Shown here: positions 19,326-30,089 of the stretch, in pieces | Numbering within the stretch: position 1 is the stretch's first letter | Layout: the number at the start of each line of letters is the position of its first letter | NCBI GenBank assembly: GCA_003194525.1 | Contig: NBIV01000115.1 | Span: forward strand, 62,001 to 126,000 | Source: Gracilariopsis chorda | Taxonomy: Eukaryota > Rhodophyta > Florideophyceae > Gracilariales > Gracilariaceae | Direction of reading: 5' to 3' | DNA length: 64,000 nt | The notes under the pieces: generated by a model | Seen by the model: the letters and a program-made list of their open reading frames with translations, nothing else | Databases searched by the model: none | What the model was told of the DNA's origin: nothing | Position numbers and translations under genes: made by a program

Positions 19326-19978
19326 GAAACGGCTCTCCTTGAGAGTACCATGGAAGTAACTTAAAACAACTTGCTTCCTCTCCTTCCAGTGTGAAGGGGG
19401 CCCGGCTCTGTTATTGATATCAGTCCCCCAACGAGATTGCCGGGAGGGGCAATCAAAACGGTTCGTAAACACTTGCGTGCCATGCACGCCAGTAAAATCC
19501 CACACGTGGGAGCCGTGCAACACTAACCCTTTACCCTTTTTACTTCTGGTACGAAGGTAAGATGCTGTATTTGGGTTTGTTGCTCTCATCTTCGCAGTGC
19601 ACGTTGGCATCGAAGATGACGAAGCGGAAGACGATGGCACTGTGTTCAACGTGCCCACGTGCCCAGTTGTGAGTTTGTGGTGACGTGTACAGAGGCATGA
19701 GCAGATCAAAACCACGGCCGTGCCGGCTGCGGGGATGTGAAGGAGGCGACCGTAGTCTACCAAGGGTACTGTAGACACTGCAGGCGGAAGCGAACGGGTG
19801 CCGATGGGAAGGGGGCACAACGGTATCTGCCGTGCAGCTGCGCGTTTGGAGCCGACGGCGTGCGGACGTACCACGCCCCGCCGCTTGCATTCCACTCAGG
19901 CAAAGCTTTCCAGCTGCCCCGTGCCGCCTCCAGCTCCACCCTCCGTTGGCCGCCGCGTTTCGATTCATCCCCGCACCC

Positions 19979-20848
19979 ATGTGGCGCCGCGCCGCTATGG
20001 CCCAAGTGCCGCTCACTCAGCCCTCCTCCATCGTCCACTCCGCCGACGACTCCAAGCTGCACCCCTGGCACCCGCCCCACTCCACCCCGGACAGACACAA
20101 GTCCCAGCTCAGCTACGCCAGCACCAACGATGAGGGCCACACCACCAGCACTCATCAAGAGCTCCCGGATAACTCTATCGCCGTCAATGGCGCCCTCTCC
20201 GAAGCTCCCGTACACCTGTCGCACGATGCCGACTACTCTCCCTTTCATCCCTCCCATTCCCACGAAGAGCAACCGTACAATCACAACGAAGCCTCCGCAG
20301 AGCACAACCCCAGCCTGTCAAAACAGCAATATCGTCAACAACTGAAGCCCGTTCCGCAACGCCATTCAGAAATGAACAATCAAACCCTTCTCCCGAAAAA
20401 GCGCAGGTCAAGTCGCAGAAAACCTTATCGATGCGGCTATTGCCATTCACTCGGGCACAATCAAAAAACGTGTCCCGACCGACCTCCCCATCTCGGCCGA
20501 GCGACAAACTCCAAATCATTAACATCTGCGCAAATCCAACCCATAAAGGTTTCCGATGAAATCGCCACATTATTTCTCGAGTCTGCTGCTGCCACCTGCA
20601 CAGACGACGCCCAAACCGCCCAACACATAACTTCCGACACCGTGCTGGAGCTTGTTAACAAACGAATCACCGATGCAAGTTACGCCGTTGCAAGTGCTAC
20701 TACAGATACTAATTATCATGATGCTATCACTCAACTTCAGGCCGCTGTGCTTCTTTATGAGAAAGTCGCATTTCTTGTGCGACGAGGCATATTCCCGGCT
20801 CAAATCATCAGTCGAGACACTGAAGAACCGTCTCAAGTTCAATTCTAA
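19979..20848 (+). CDS. Zinc-knuckle (CCHC) protein, hypothetical
   Basis: A GC-rich frame of about 289 residues starting at MWRRAAMAQV; the open frame extends up to 19832, and 19997 is another possible start. Residues 1-130 are rich in His, Ser, Pro and Asn and look disordered. A basic stretch KKRRSSRRKPYR leads directly into a single CX2CX4HX4C knuckle, CGYCHSLGHNQKTC (20432-20473), which usually binds single-stranded nucleic acid or zinc. The C-terminal ~110 residues (SDEIATLFLESAAAT to VLLYEKVAFLVRRGIF) appear helical. The composition and codon use are unlike the flanking retroelements, so it is taken as a host gene. A second exon after 20848 cannot be excluded. No family is recognised. 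Confidence 0.6.
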   Translation: MWRRAAMAQVPLTQPSSIVHSADDSKLHPWHPPHSTPDRHKSQLSYASTNDEGHTTSTHQELPDNSIAVNGALSEAPVHLSHDADYSPFHPSHSHEEQPYNHNEASAEHNPSLSKQQYRQQLKPVPQRHSEMNNQTLLPKKRRSSRRKPYRCGYCHSLGHNQKTCPDRPPHLGRATNSKSLTSAQIQPIKVSDEIATLFLESAAATCTDDAQTAQHITSDTVLELVNKRITDASYAVASATTDTNYHDAITQLQAAVLLYEKVAFLVRRGIFPAQIISRDTEEPSQVQF

Positions 20849-21936
20849 CCGAACCAACCCTGTCTATTACCACACCCTTTTAGTTCAACGAGCGCCATAT
20901 GATGCCCCTTGCTGCCGTCTTGCATTGCTTCTATCGATGATTGCTCAAAGCAAGCGTTTCTTTTCTCGACCATGTTGTATGTTGTATCAATATCCGCCAT
21001 GGGCCGCGTTTTCTCACAATGCATTCATTTGCAGAATGCCTGGAATCGCATGTGAATAAATATCTTCACAAATCGACAAGAATCACTACCCTTGATATTG
21101 GCTCTCAAAACATATCCAGGTAAGCTGGTACATTCTCCAGTAATGCCATCGACCTAGAGGCGCACCGTCAGTGCACATAATGTGGGAATGCATGTTTTGT
21201 TTATCATCTACTGAGCCTTCCGACAGAAGCGTTGCATGTTTTGCAGTGGAGTGGTTCACTCCTGACTACTTACTCAGTGAGGCTCAACGGGCTAGCCTAC
21301 TCTTCAGTCGAAAACGTATCCAGCGCGTAGAATGCACGCAAGACAGATCATGAGCGCTTTTCACGCACGCACCCGCGTTTTCTTGCCGGTTGAATCACAA
21401 TCAAACGCGCTTGTCCCGCACTTGTCCCGCGCTTGTCCTTTCATCTTCCATTTTAGTTCTCTCCCATCGGCAGAATACACATTCTCGTTTGAGCCTAAAC
21501 AACAAATAGATGACGTGGGGGGTAAAATGTCCTTGAATGGCCTCTAAAGCTCGTTTTAGGATGAGCTAGGAGACAACAGGGCATGGTATGAAGCTGAAGG
21601 CTGCTTCCCTAACCGGTAAAATTAAAACACTTGAATCAGTTTTGTGATATTCCACCAGCCTCGTTTATTTCTTTTCGCTAGCAGACACGACCATGTGATC
21701 GTGTCGCATGTCCCCCTTCAAGTCAGTAAAATTTGTTTCGTTCGTTCGTAACCCTGAGAGAGAGTAAAACGTTAGCCTTTCCATTACATACGCTTCCTCC
21801 CGTAGACGTAAAACAGGTGTTGACATTTACCGTCGCTTCCCTCGCTCAACGCAGTACTGCTTCACTATCATCTGCTTAGCGCGCTTTCGGACAAAGAATG
21901 AACCGTTTTCCAGTTCCCCCATATATGCGTGGGCCA
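20849..21936. other. Intergenic, no gene recognised
   Basis: Only short open stretches are seen. A/T-rich and CT-rich sequence just upstream of 21937, including a run of pyrimidines near 21786-21845, is a plausible promoter or 5' UTR for the rhomboid gene. No repeat boundary was identified. Confidence 0.4.
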
Positions 21937-22680
21937 ATGAATCGCTACGTGCGCTCTCGGCGTCCTCATGGCTCAATCTATGCTGCTGCTCTGTTCTTTC
22001 AACTGGTAGACCGAATCTCAAAACTGGAACGCAAACCGCCTGTGACTCTGAGCCTGATCGTTATCAATATTGCTCTTTTCTTCTTGCCACGTCTTAAGAG
22101 GATGCTTCCACCTCATGTGCATCCCCTTATCTCGGCTGTAAAGTCTCGCACCGCCACTCGGTTGACATGCTTAAACCCTCGGGCGGTCATACGAGGTGAG
22201 CGATATCGGCTTCTCACAAGCTGCATGATTCATGCTTCTGATCTCCATGTCATCCTGAACTCTTCAAGCTTGCTCTATAAGGGTGTAGCTCTTGAATCTT
22301 CAATGGGACCATTTGTTTTTCTGTCGCTCGTTGTCTATCTAGCCTTGACCTCACATGCGTTGTACGTCTTGTTGGCTTTCATGGCGAACAAGGTGGGTAT
22401 TTCCAGTCTTATGGACAGGTGTGTAGTGGGTTTCTCGTCAGTGCTATTTGGTCTGAAGGTAATCCTGAATACTAATCCACGGTATGGTCGCCGCGCGGAT
22501 CAAATCTTCGGATTCCGATTGCCAGGTGGTACCGCTCCCTGGGCAGAACTATTTCTTGCGAGTTTTCTTATGCCGAGGGTCAGCTTTCTGGGCCATCTTT
22601 GTGGCATTTTGGCGGGGTTAATATATGTGTTTCTGTCTGCTCGCATTGCTTTCGTAGCTCGTCGAATCCTAGCGTCGTAA
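21937..22680 (+). CDS. Rhomboid-family intramembrane protease, copy 1
   Basis: A six-to-seven-helix membrane protein of 247 residues. An upstream ATG at 21898 is in frame, but 21937 is chosen because from there the distance to the conserved KPPVTL motif (38 residues) equals that in the paralogue at 23985. Hallmarks, numbered from the 21898 ATG: the HXXXXHXXXN motif in helix 2 (H112, H117, N121), the catalytic serine in VVGFSSVLFGLKV (S180, GFS) and the catalytic histidine in FLGHLCGILAGLIY (H233). This is the eukaryotic RBL/RHBDD1-like type that cleaves membrane proteins inside the bilayer, often at the ER. The residue after the catalytic serine is Ser, not the usual Gly. The gene is a single exon. 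Confidence 0.85.
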   Translation: MNRYVRSRRPHGSIYAAALFFQLVDRISKLERKPPVTLSLIVINIALFFLPRLKRMLPPHVHPLISAVKSRTATRLTCLNPRAVIRGERYRLLTSCMIHASDLHVILNSSSLLYKGVALESSMGPFVFLSLVVYLALTSHALYVLLAFMANKVGISSLMDRCVVGFSSVLFGLKVILNTNPRYGRRADQIFGFRLPGGTAPWAELFLASFLMPRVSFLGHLCGILAGLIYVFLSARIAFVARRILAS

Positions 22681-23984
22681 CGCTCGAAAATCTTGATGGT
22701 TCCCGCGACCTTTCTGGAACCATGCCTATCGTCCGTCTACACTGGCGTCAACAAGAGTCTGAAACTTCAGCCGATTGGCGTTGGACACTTTCATCCGCTA
22801 CTCGATTCCGGTATCATCGCTGCGAGATCTGGACGAGCAGCGTTAATACCACAACCCCATTTATTGTGTGGTGATCTTTCGCTTCCATCTTCAGTACTAG
22901 GTCATACCGAATTGGCAATCTGGTCCCTTCTCGAAATTAATCTATCCTATCCAGAGTTCTGATACTGACATATCATAATCGAGAAATGATTATAGTACAA
23001 AAGAGCAACTACCAGAAATCACCGCAAGTCGTTTTGGGAATGATTGTCATTGTGGAACAATTTCCATCGCTCCTGCTAGTACAGAGCGTAGGCCCCCGCT
23101 TTGCATGTAATCTAGTGTGATGCAGGGTAGATACATGATGATCAGTCGCTGACATATTCGGAATGGCTGCTTCCACTCTTAGAGAACCTTTTCTTCAATT
23201 CCTCCGCGTCATGGAATATGTAGAGCAAGGGCTAATAATACTCCTTGGCGGTACCAAAGGGAATGCATCTGTAATGAACGGAACCCCATAACCCCTTTGC
23301 AGGAAAGCGTTATGGACTCAAAAAGTGTTAAAGACATGAGATTTTGCTATTTACGAGTGCATGGTTTTTGAGTACAGCTTGGCTGTCCGAAGATTGCAAG
23401 CGACGGGTCGTGCGTCACGCCGTCTTCTTACAATGGTTTACAACTTGGACCATCCAAAGTCGCCTAATGCCTGAGAACTTCCTAAGCTGGGTTGCTCGGA
23501 GATATCATGGATTCGCAGAACGGTATCAGTTGTATCTGCGTTCCAAGATTCAAATGCTCATGATTGGAAGCATACTTGACACACCCAATACCTGTGCGCA
23601 ATCGATATACAATGCGGCGAGGTGTACAAGTCTCACAGATATTGAAGAAGAAACCAGAGCTGTTGATGACAAAGAGTCTTTCGTAAAAGATCTTGCTGTC
23701 CTGCATGACCAGCAGCACGAACAAATCCAAGTTCATTGCCAACCCTTTATCCCTTACCCTTGTAGACACACTCGGAACTGAAATATTGCCGATTGCTACA
23801 TTTTTAGGAAGGGGTTTGTCTACACGTAAAATTGTACAGGTCAAGAGCGAACGTCTGCTTTCAACGACTCGAGAAGCAAAAGTCTTAACAGCTGAGGAGG
23901 TTCTTGTTTTTGGAGAACTGATGAAAACCCGTCACCGCTGACGAGCCCGAGTGCATCACAAATACCTGTTCTGCTTCGTGACCT
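22681..23984. other. Spacer between rhomboid paralogues
   Basis: About 1.3 kb with one longer plus-strand open frame at 23344-23781 (145 codons, KRRVVRHAVFLQWFTTW near its start) that I do not recognise. A frame at 23693-23941 in another phase follows it. These could be remnants of a third gene copy or chance frames. No repeat or RNA gene was seen. Confidence 0.35.
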
Positions 23985-24749
23985 GTGATGAATCGCCGCC
24001 CGACTTTTCGGCCTCGGGCTGAAGATGCCTTCGCGATGAGTCTCTTTTACAACATCCTGGGTCAGATAGCAAACCTGGATCGAAAACCTCCAGTTACCTT
24101 GTTCTTCGTTTTCGTTAACGCAGCAGTATTTTTTCTTCCATACCTCCATCTCTTCATTCTGATACCGAAAGAGTTTGAGCATATTTATGATGAAGCAGTA
24201 AGGTGGACTGATATCCACAAGGCTTGCTTGATTCCTGCACTGATCGTTTTCCACGGAGATGTCTATCGCATCTTTTTGTCTACCCTTGTCCACGGCGGCA
24301 GTTTGCACCTAGTGTATAATCTTTCCAGCTTCTTGTACAAGGGAGTGGTTCTGGAGACCGAGTTGGGGTCGATTCATCTTTTTGTCATCATTGTGTACCT
24401 GATGTTCTCATCGTCAGCATTATACGTCCTGATTGCCGTAATTGCTAACAATTGGGACTTCGACCGATCAATCATGAACAACTGTTGTGTAGGTTTCTCC
24501 GGTGTGATCTTTGGACTCAAGGTTCTAGTAAATTCAGATGATGTATATGCACGGCACACCGAGAATATATTCGGCTTCTCAATGCCGAAGCGTACTGTGT
24601 GGGTTGAGCTGATCCTAGCATCACTCGCAGGTCCTCAGGTCAGTTTCCTTGGCCATCTCTGTGGTATACTTGCTGGGCTAATTTACCTATACTTCGCCAG
24701 AAAGGCAGGTTTGGCTACCCAAAGACGGCGAGGAAGGCGGTATGACTGA
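23985..24749 (+). CDS. Rhomboid-family intramembrane protease, copy 2
   Basis: 254 residues, clearly paralogous to the gene 1.3 kb upstream. Motifs: helix-2 HGGSLHLVYN (H102, H107, N111), catalytic serine in CVGFSGVIFGLKVL (S171, canonical GFSG) and catalytic histidine in FLGHLCGILAGLIYLYF (H223). Membrane segments are visible at about 38-56, 104-120, 128-152, 165-182, 205-216 and 218-236. A basic tail (RRRGRRYD) would face the cytosol. All catalytic positions are present, so activity is expected. It is a single exon, and the tandem arrangement points to local duplication. Confidence 0.88.
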   Translation: MMNRRPTFRPRAEDAFAMSLFYNILGQIANLDRKPPVTLFFVFVNAAVFFLPYLHLFILIPKEFEHIYDEAVRWTDIHKACLIPALIVFHGDVYRIFLSTLVHGGSLHLVYNLSSFLYKGVVLETELGSIHLFVIIVYLMFSSSALYVLIAVIANNWDFDRSIMNNCCVGFSGVIFGLKVLVNSDDVYARHTENIFGFSMPKRTVWVELILASLAGPQVSFLGHLCGILAGLIYLYFARKAGLATQRRRGRRYD

Positions 24750-26366
24750 GTGTTCTGTATCGTAACCGAAGCGTATCGAGCCTCGATGGTTGATGGAAGT
24801 CTTGGTACAAAGCGTTGGACCTCTTTTCTATCATTCTTAGGACGCTCACGGAATCCGGATTGTAACTGAAGTACTGTAACATGTACTTAACAAACAAGAG
24901 CTAAACTTCCTACTCCAGAGTATTAGTCGTGTTCACCTCTTAAGAGACCAAGGCGCCGTTCCCTCGATCCTCTCAAATACCTTGTCGTAGTTAGTATGCG
25001 TTATGATTTCCATATAGCCGCAAACAAGACGGAAAACTTGAATCTAAGTTGCTGCAGCTCATCCGTGGTTGCATGAGGAACACCGTATGAACCGCCAGTC
25101 ATCCTGCGTGGGGCACACAACGCATCACTTCCTCCACTTCCATTTGCTTAGATTCCTGTTGATCATGATGAGCAAAAGGCGAGACATCCAGGATGAAATG
25201 GAGAAGCAGTCTGGTCTCCCCGCAGCGGTTGATGCTAGTCTACTAAGTCACTGAGTATTAGCTAGTGAACGCAACATGGTTTCTGTCTTCGTGTATATGT
25301 AAGTGCACCAAACCCCGGCTAGTGTTAGGAGACAGAGAGGCTAATCTTTCTCATGCTGCGGCCGCCATGATGTCTGTGGCTGGTGTACGAGGGTTTTACC
25401 TTCGATGACATGACACGTTTCTTGTTGAGTATTGCAAGAGATTTCTTGCAATGACCAAATGCCCTTTGTCGTCTGCTGAGGATTTCTCAGGCGGTAATAA
25501 ACAAGGGTGGTGAGGAGCGAGCAAAGACAAGACAACACTCGCGAGATAACAATAACCAAGTTAGCGTAAGAGTTGTCACTCCTACGATCTTCAGCGTTCC
25601 AGTATAAGTGATGATAAGTCGCAACTTCCTGCACCTACACGTCGCCATAGCTGTTCATAATATCGCGACCCCGATCTCCGTCTCTCTCTCGGCAACAGTT
25701 TAACACTGTCGTCTTGTGTTACGTTGCTTTTCACAATAATATTTTTCTTCTTCCTTTAATATCCCATTATCAACGATCGCGTAGGATGCGTGGAAGATAT
25801 ATATGTTTTGGAGAGAAACCTGGGCTGGACATCGACACGAGCTCTGGGTTCCCCGCTATTCGCCCCTGCAAATGCCGCCTAGATGCAGTTTCCTAACTCG
25901 CGGCTGGTGCTAAGGGCGGGTGGCGTGGGTCTTGAATGCATATCCAAGTGAGACCAGGCGGAGCATGGGCTTGCTTGGCAGCGTCTGACTGGCAGTTATT
26001 GCGGAATCATAATGTACGAAGTATAGACTTTCCACCAATCAGTGCACAGAGTTCAATCCCAACTGTAAGCAGAGGTCCACCTTCAATGTACAGTGCTGCC
26101 CTAGGCATTCAGTGGAACTTATAGTTCTGTCCACACATTCCACTGAACCTTAAGGATACTCGTATCTGTTGTAGCATTCGAATGAGCAGTAGCGAGGGGC
26201 GGCAAGGTCAGCGAGAAAAAGTCGTTCAGTTCCCCCCGTACCTCTCCTGTGTTCCACAAAAAGTACACGTCGCTAGATTTATTTGAGTGACCTCAACGTG
26301 GAGATCGCGTGATATATAGTCGCTTGTCATAAATATGCAACTTAGATGTAGAGGCTGTCCACGTGA
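24750..26366. other. Intergenic, no confident gene
   Basis: The longest frame is 25634-25341 on -, 97 codons with one hydrophobic segment (ANLVIVISRVLSCLCSLLTTL) that could span a membrane but matches nothing I recognise. Other frames are under 65 codons. The right end passes into family B sequence near 26367. Confidence 0.35.
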
Positions 26367-26527
26367 ACATACCTGACTGGCATGCATGGCACGCCAGTCT
26401 CTATGAAGACGTCTGATTTGCCCTACGACAATTTCGCCGAAGGGCCAGAGTCAATAAACCATCCAAAGGAAGTGGCATACCAATTTGTTGCTTTCATGGT
26501 ACTTTCGAAGAGAAAATTCTTAAAACA

Positions 26528-27330
26528 ATGTCTTCGTTCCCACCAATTGTGTTTAATGGTGAAACTAACTCAGTTGTAGTCAAGTTCTTCTTCTTCTTTG
26601 AAAATCTTGTTGCAAAAGGTGCCAATGACTCTAGAACATCAACGCAGCTCTTGCCGCGTTTGAAGCGAAAAGTGTTTGACTTCTATTACAAAAAACTAAG
26701 CATAAAAGGGACAGGAAATCGAGTAATCATATAATTCTGACGCTGTGAAGCAATTCATTATAGGAGAGTTTTCTGAAGTGATCAGTTAGAACATGTACAT
26801 ACGAAAAGCCACGAATTGTAGGTTCCGTCTATTAAAAAAGGCTAGTTCACTGACAGATATAGATATTGCTTTCACAAAGGCTAACTTCGATGATGAAGCT
26901 AAGTTTGGACTGCTAAGAAACGCAGTCATGGAACATATGGACCTGGCTCAATACATGTTGTTGAGAGGTGCAAGTGACTACGAGTCACTCAAGCGTACCA
27001 TTCGGGACTACGTTCGTTGCTGAGAAACGTTCAGTGAAGCCTATATTGGGAAGGGGAAGGGAGAGGGTAAGCGACGACATGCTACGAGAATTCTCCGTCG
27101 TGCCGAACAAACCGTGGAGTCACTGGAAAAAAAGGTGAAAGACCTCACATCTCAGATAGCGGAACTTACACTTTTGGTTAAGAAGAAACAAACTTCGAAC
27201 GAGGAGAGCAATATTCGTTTCTGTTCATTCTGTCACAATCCGGGACATAGCGCAACCGCTGTGACAAAATCGTCACCGGAATAATAGATGCCCACGATGT
27301 GGGAAGATAGGGCACTCAGAAGCTACGTAT
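26528..27330 (+). pseudogene. Family B gag fragment
   Basis: The N-terminus MSSFPPIVF... and FVKFFFFFENLVAKGAND parallels the minus copy. The middle domain at 26793-27023 ends in SLKRTIRDYVRC*. A lysine-rich helical stretch and a degenerate CCHC knuckle (CSFCHNPGHSAT) follow near 27218-27260. Frames are broken several times. Confidence 0.7.
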
Positions 27331-27801
27331 TAGTCAAAGCCGTACATGTTAGAAACCGCCATCGCGGCTAACGACACACATATGAAAGTAAAAGGAGACA
27401 AACCAAAAGACTCTGAAAAGGATAAATAGTACATGGTGGGGATAGTGACTGAAGAAGTTGAAGAAGAAGACACTGTCAACGCTATGAAGAGAGACGCTGA
27501 AGGCAGGGAACTGCCAACGCAACCAGAGACGGGTAGGATGGTCGTGAAGGAGTTGCTGAACCCTCAATCCGGCCCTGTCATTGACCTCACGAAAAGTCTA
27601 CCAAGCCGAAAGAGGGCTAAGCCCAAACTTCGGAAACTGGCCCAAAAGAAGTCCCAGAGAGCCCAAAAAGATGGAATTACAGACTTCGTGGGGAGGTGAA
27701 ATGTACTTATCCAGCTGTCAAATGCTTCATGTGGTCTCACGTTTGGCCAGCTGCTTTGTGAAGATGCGGAAGGGGCAAAAAGACAGATTCAAAAACTGTT
27801 T

Positions 27802-28112
27802 TTGAGGAAAGCTAGAAGTCAGAATGTTGCTGTCGCGCATAAGCCTGGAAGTATCAGAAGATTAAAAGTTGTGAAGTTGAAGCTATTCGGAACTAATTTC
27901 AACGCACTGCTAGACCCAGGAGCAGTGCCAAACCTTCTCTCCAGTTCTCTGATGGGAGAACTTATGCTCTCACCGGAAGCAACCACAAGGAAGATTAAAG
28001 TCGCCGATGGAAGCTCGAGCGTAGTACGAGGCGTCGTCAAAGACGTTCCTGTATTTTTCAGTGAATCAAAGACCTTGCTAAACGTTCTGGTTGTGGATGA
28101 CCCACCGGTGGT
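27802..28112 (+). pseudogene. Family B protease fragment with lost catalytic serine
   Basis: Homologous to 17982-17476: LKLFGTNFNALLDPGAVPNLLSSS, SPEATTRKIKVADGSS and LLNVLVVDDPP. The active-site triad DSG of the other copy is DPG here (proline codon at 27916-27918), which should abolish protease activity. The open frame runs on past 28112 into unrelated MULE sequence. Confidence 0.8.
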
Positions 28113-28307
28113 AATTTGCTCGCTGTCTGGACAGTCTATGCTCTACAAATTTTCGAATGCACTCGCCGTCTGGGCATTTGCGTCACAGTGCAGTTTTTGG
28201 TTCAGCATTGCTACCTTCTGCCACGCTGGGGGATCGAAAAAGGGTGAGTTATCGATTGTGTCGTCGGGCTGGCGTCTGAATTTTGCACTCTTTGCATTTG
28301 CGGCATC
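28113..28307 (+). repeat. Left terminal inverted repeat of MULE
   Basis: About 195 bp matching the reverse complement of 36385-36575, with blocks of 13-20 identical bases separated by substitutions and small gaps. It begins where family B similarity stops. Confidence 0.75.
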
Positions 28308-28880
28308 GTTTGTAGTTTTTCTATTGCGTCTCCGATGAGGAGTAGATTCGAAATTCTCACGGTTTTTGCTCGGTTTCTCTCCCAAGATTGAATGCGCTCA
28401 GTTTGCTGAGCCACTCTGCTTCTCTACGTTTGCATTTTCGTCGCTAACGCGGGGTTTTTTCGCATCTATGTCGTTCGAGTGATTGCCATGGTATCTGTAA
28501 ATCGTTTCTATTTTGGTGCTCTAAGTCGCAGGTTTGTTAAATTTTGTTGGCTTCTAACGCGAATAAGATTGGAGTTGGGTGGCATCCGTATCTTTATCCT
28601 TTAGTTTAAGGTTTGCCATTCTGCTTTACTATATTTTCGCTACTTTAGTGGGATACATCCGTAGCTGTTTGAATTTATCAAAACAGGACAGGAAGGTGGA
28701 TCGCTTCTCAGCACTTTGGAATATGTTAGAAAGTAGCCTCATACCTATTAATATGAGAAAGAAGGGAACGACAGTGTCACTTGCTTCAGATAGTGGGAAG
28801 AGGACAATATCATTTGAAGGAGGGAATGCGGATGGGAAGATGCCGACCTCAATAATGCCAGGTTTAGTGTACCTACAGTC

Positions 28881-30089
28881 GTGGAATCACTAGAACCAAT
28901 TGAAGAGCAGGAAGTCCTTGTAGAGCGCCCAGCGATTTCTAATAAGATTTACCACTCTAATGAAGAAACCGCAACAACTGGCACTGATAATTTGGAAAAA
29001 AGAGGCGGCACAGCAGAGAGTTCAGATGAATCAGAGAGGGAAGACGGCGCAGCAGAGCGTGAAGATTTTGTAGATACTGGTGACACCCAAATGATTTTCT
29101 GCGAGGCTGTTCAGTCGTTTGTATCTACAGTTCAGGGGAACACGAGGGGTCTACGCATGCTAAAAGATATTCGGTTTATCGGCGACTGCTTTGCTTATGA
29201 TATTTTTGTCAGAGACTCTGACCACGATAAGCCAATTCTTCGGGATAACATCGACAGTCATCACAACAGTGTATGCAAAAATGGCATTGATGATCGCGTT
29301 GTTGAGAGGGTGAGGATTCTGGAGAAGGCATATCTGAAATGCGTGGAGAACAAAAAGGACACAAAGTGTCCTTCTCTTCGCGTCAAATGGACAAGAATTG
29401 GTGCTTTGCGACGAAGTTGATGTGACAGAAATGTTAAAGTTTATCTGTGCGAAATGAAAAAAGGTTGTCATGATCACAGTCCAAACTTGAAGAAGAGAAT
29501 AACTCATTTGTCACCAAAGCTTCTAGAAGAAGGTTTTGAATTGAAAGCAGAGCTGCACATCAAGCTCAGAGATATTGTAGGTTTATTGGAAAAGAAATAT
29601 GATATCCCCATCAACACGAAAGCCTTGTGTAATAGGCTTGCCTACAAATCCAATGTTAAGGCACCGAAGCAACACGAATGTATGCTGCTCTTTACCAAGC
29701 TCATGCGACTTGGTGATGCGAACAGTGACAATAGGGTCTGCTTCAACGTGGATTCAGAGGAAAGAATGGATTCTGCGTCTTGGGCATACGCGGAATGGCT
29801 CAAAGATTATGCTAGATAAGGTGTCGTTCCAGGCATAAGCATTGACCGCGAAGCTATCTCAAACAGATTTGGTTTCCCTCTCCTAACGATTAGTGGGAGA
29901 TCAAAGGATGGACACGTCATGAGGTTTTTCATGGGTTTTGTTTCGTGTGAGACAGAGGAGCGTTTCACTCGGATAATACAAGATCAGGCCAGAAATCTGG
30001 ATTCCTCCCTCAATGATAGCTATGGATCAGAGCGTTGCGTGTACAAACGCCGCAAAGGAAGTGTTTCCACTTTCTTAAATAGCTCTTGA
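28881..30089 (+). pseudogene. MULE transposase, degraded
   Basis: Three consecutive open stretches. 28881-29420 is an acidic N-terminus followed by a GLRMLKDIRFIGDCFAYDIF domain. 29454-29819 contains CHDHSPNLKKRITHLSPKLLEEGF and a helical DNA-binding-like part. From 29820 the frame continues in phase after one stop with SIDREAISNRFGFPLLTISG and FFMGFVSCETEERFTRIIQDQ, ending near 30089. The last part matches the core of MULE/FAR1-type transposases (first catalytic D at about 29844-29846, then PLL..G and F.FVS.ET). Stops and a frame change make it non-functional. The C-terminal catalytic part was not recognised. Confidence 0.65.

Larger units (their letters stand above)
16225..19510 (-). mobile_element. 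Ty3/gypsy element, family B, decayed
   Basis: On the minus strand the order is gag start (about 19322), gag C-terminal segments (18969-18234), protease (17982-17476), RT (17395-16468), and the start of RNase H (about 16340-16235, PFVVQTDACS). The RNase H sequence is cut at 16225 by the neighbouring LTR. Integrase and both own LTRs are absent or unrecognised. Similarity to the plus-strand copy at 26367-28112 begins near 19510 at the shared motif GCATGGCACGC. Several frame breaks and catalytic changes show it is dead. Confidence 0.85.
26367..28112 (+). mobile_element. Ty3/gypsy family B, truncated copy in + orientation
   Basis: It matches the minus-strand copy at 16225-19510 in inverted orientation. 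It starts near the shared motif GGCATGCATGGCACGCC (26375), with a gag start MSSFPPIVFNGETN at 26528, a gag core ANFDDEAKFGLLRNAVMEHMDLAQYMLL at 26793-27023, and a zinc-knuckle remnant CSFCHNPGHS near 27218. A KDK/EEDTVNAMKRD segment follows, then the protease (27802-28112). Similarity ends abruptly at the DDPPV codons (about 28110), where a MULE terminal repeat begins. Confidence 0.8.

Noticed and set aside
19757-20305. Minus-strand 182-codon frame opposite the zinc-knuckle gene
   Set aside because: Valine/glycine-rich shadow; the plus strand carries the recognisable zinc knuckle.
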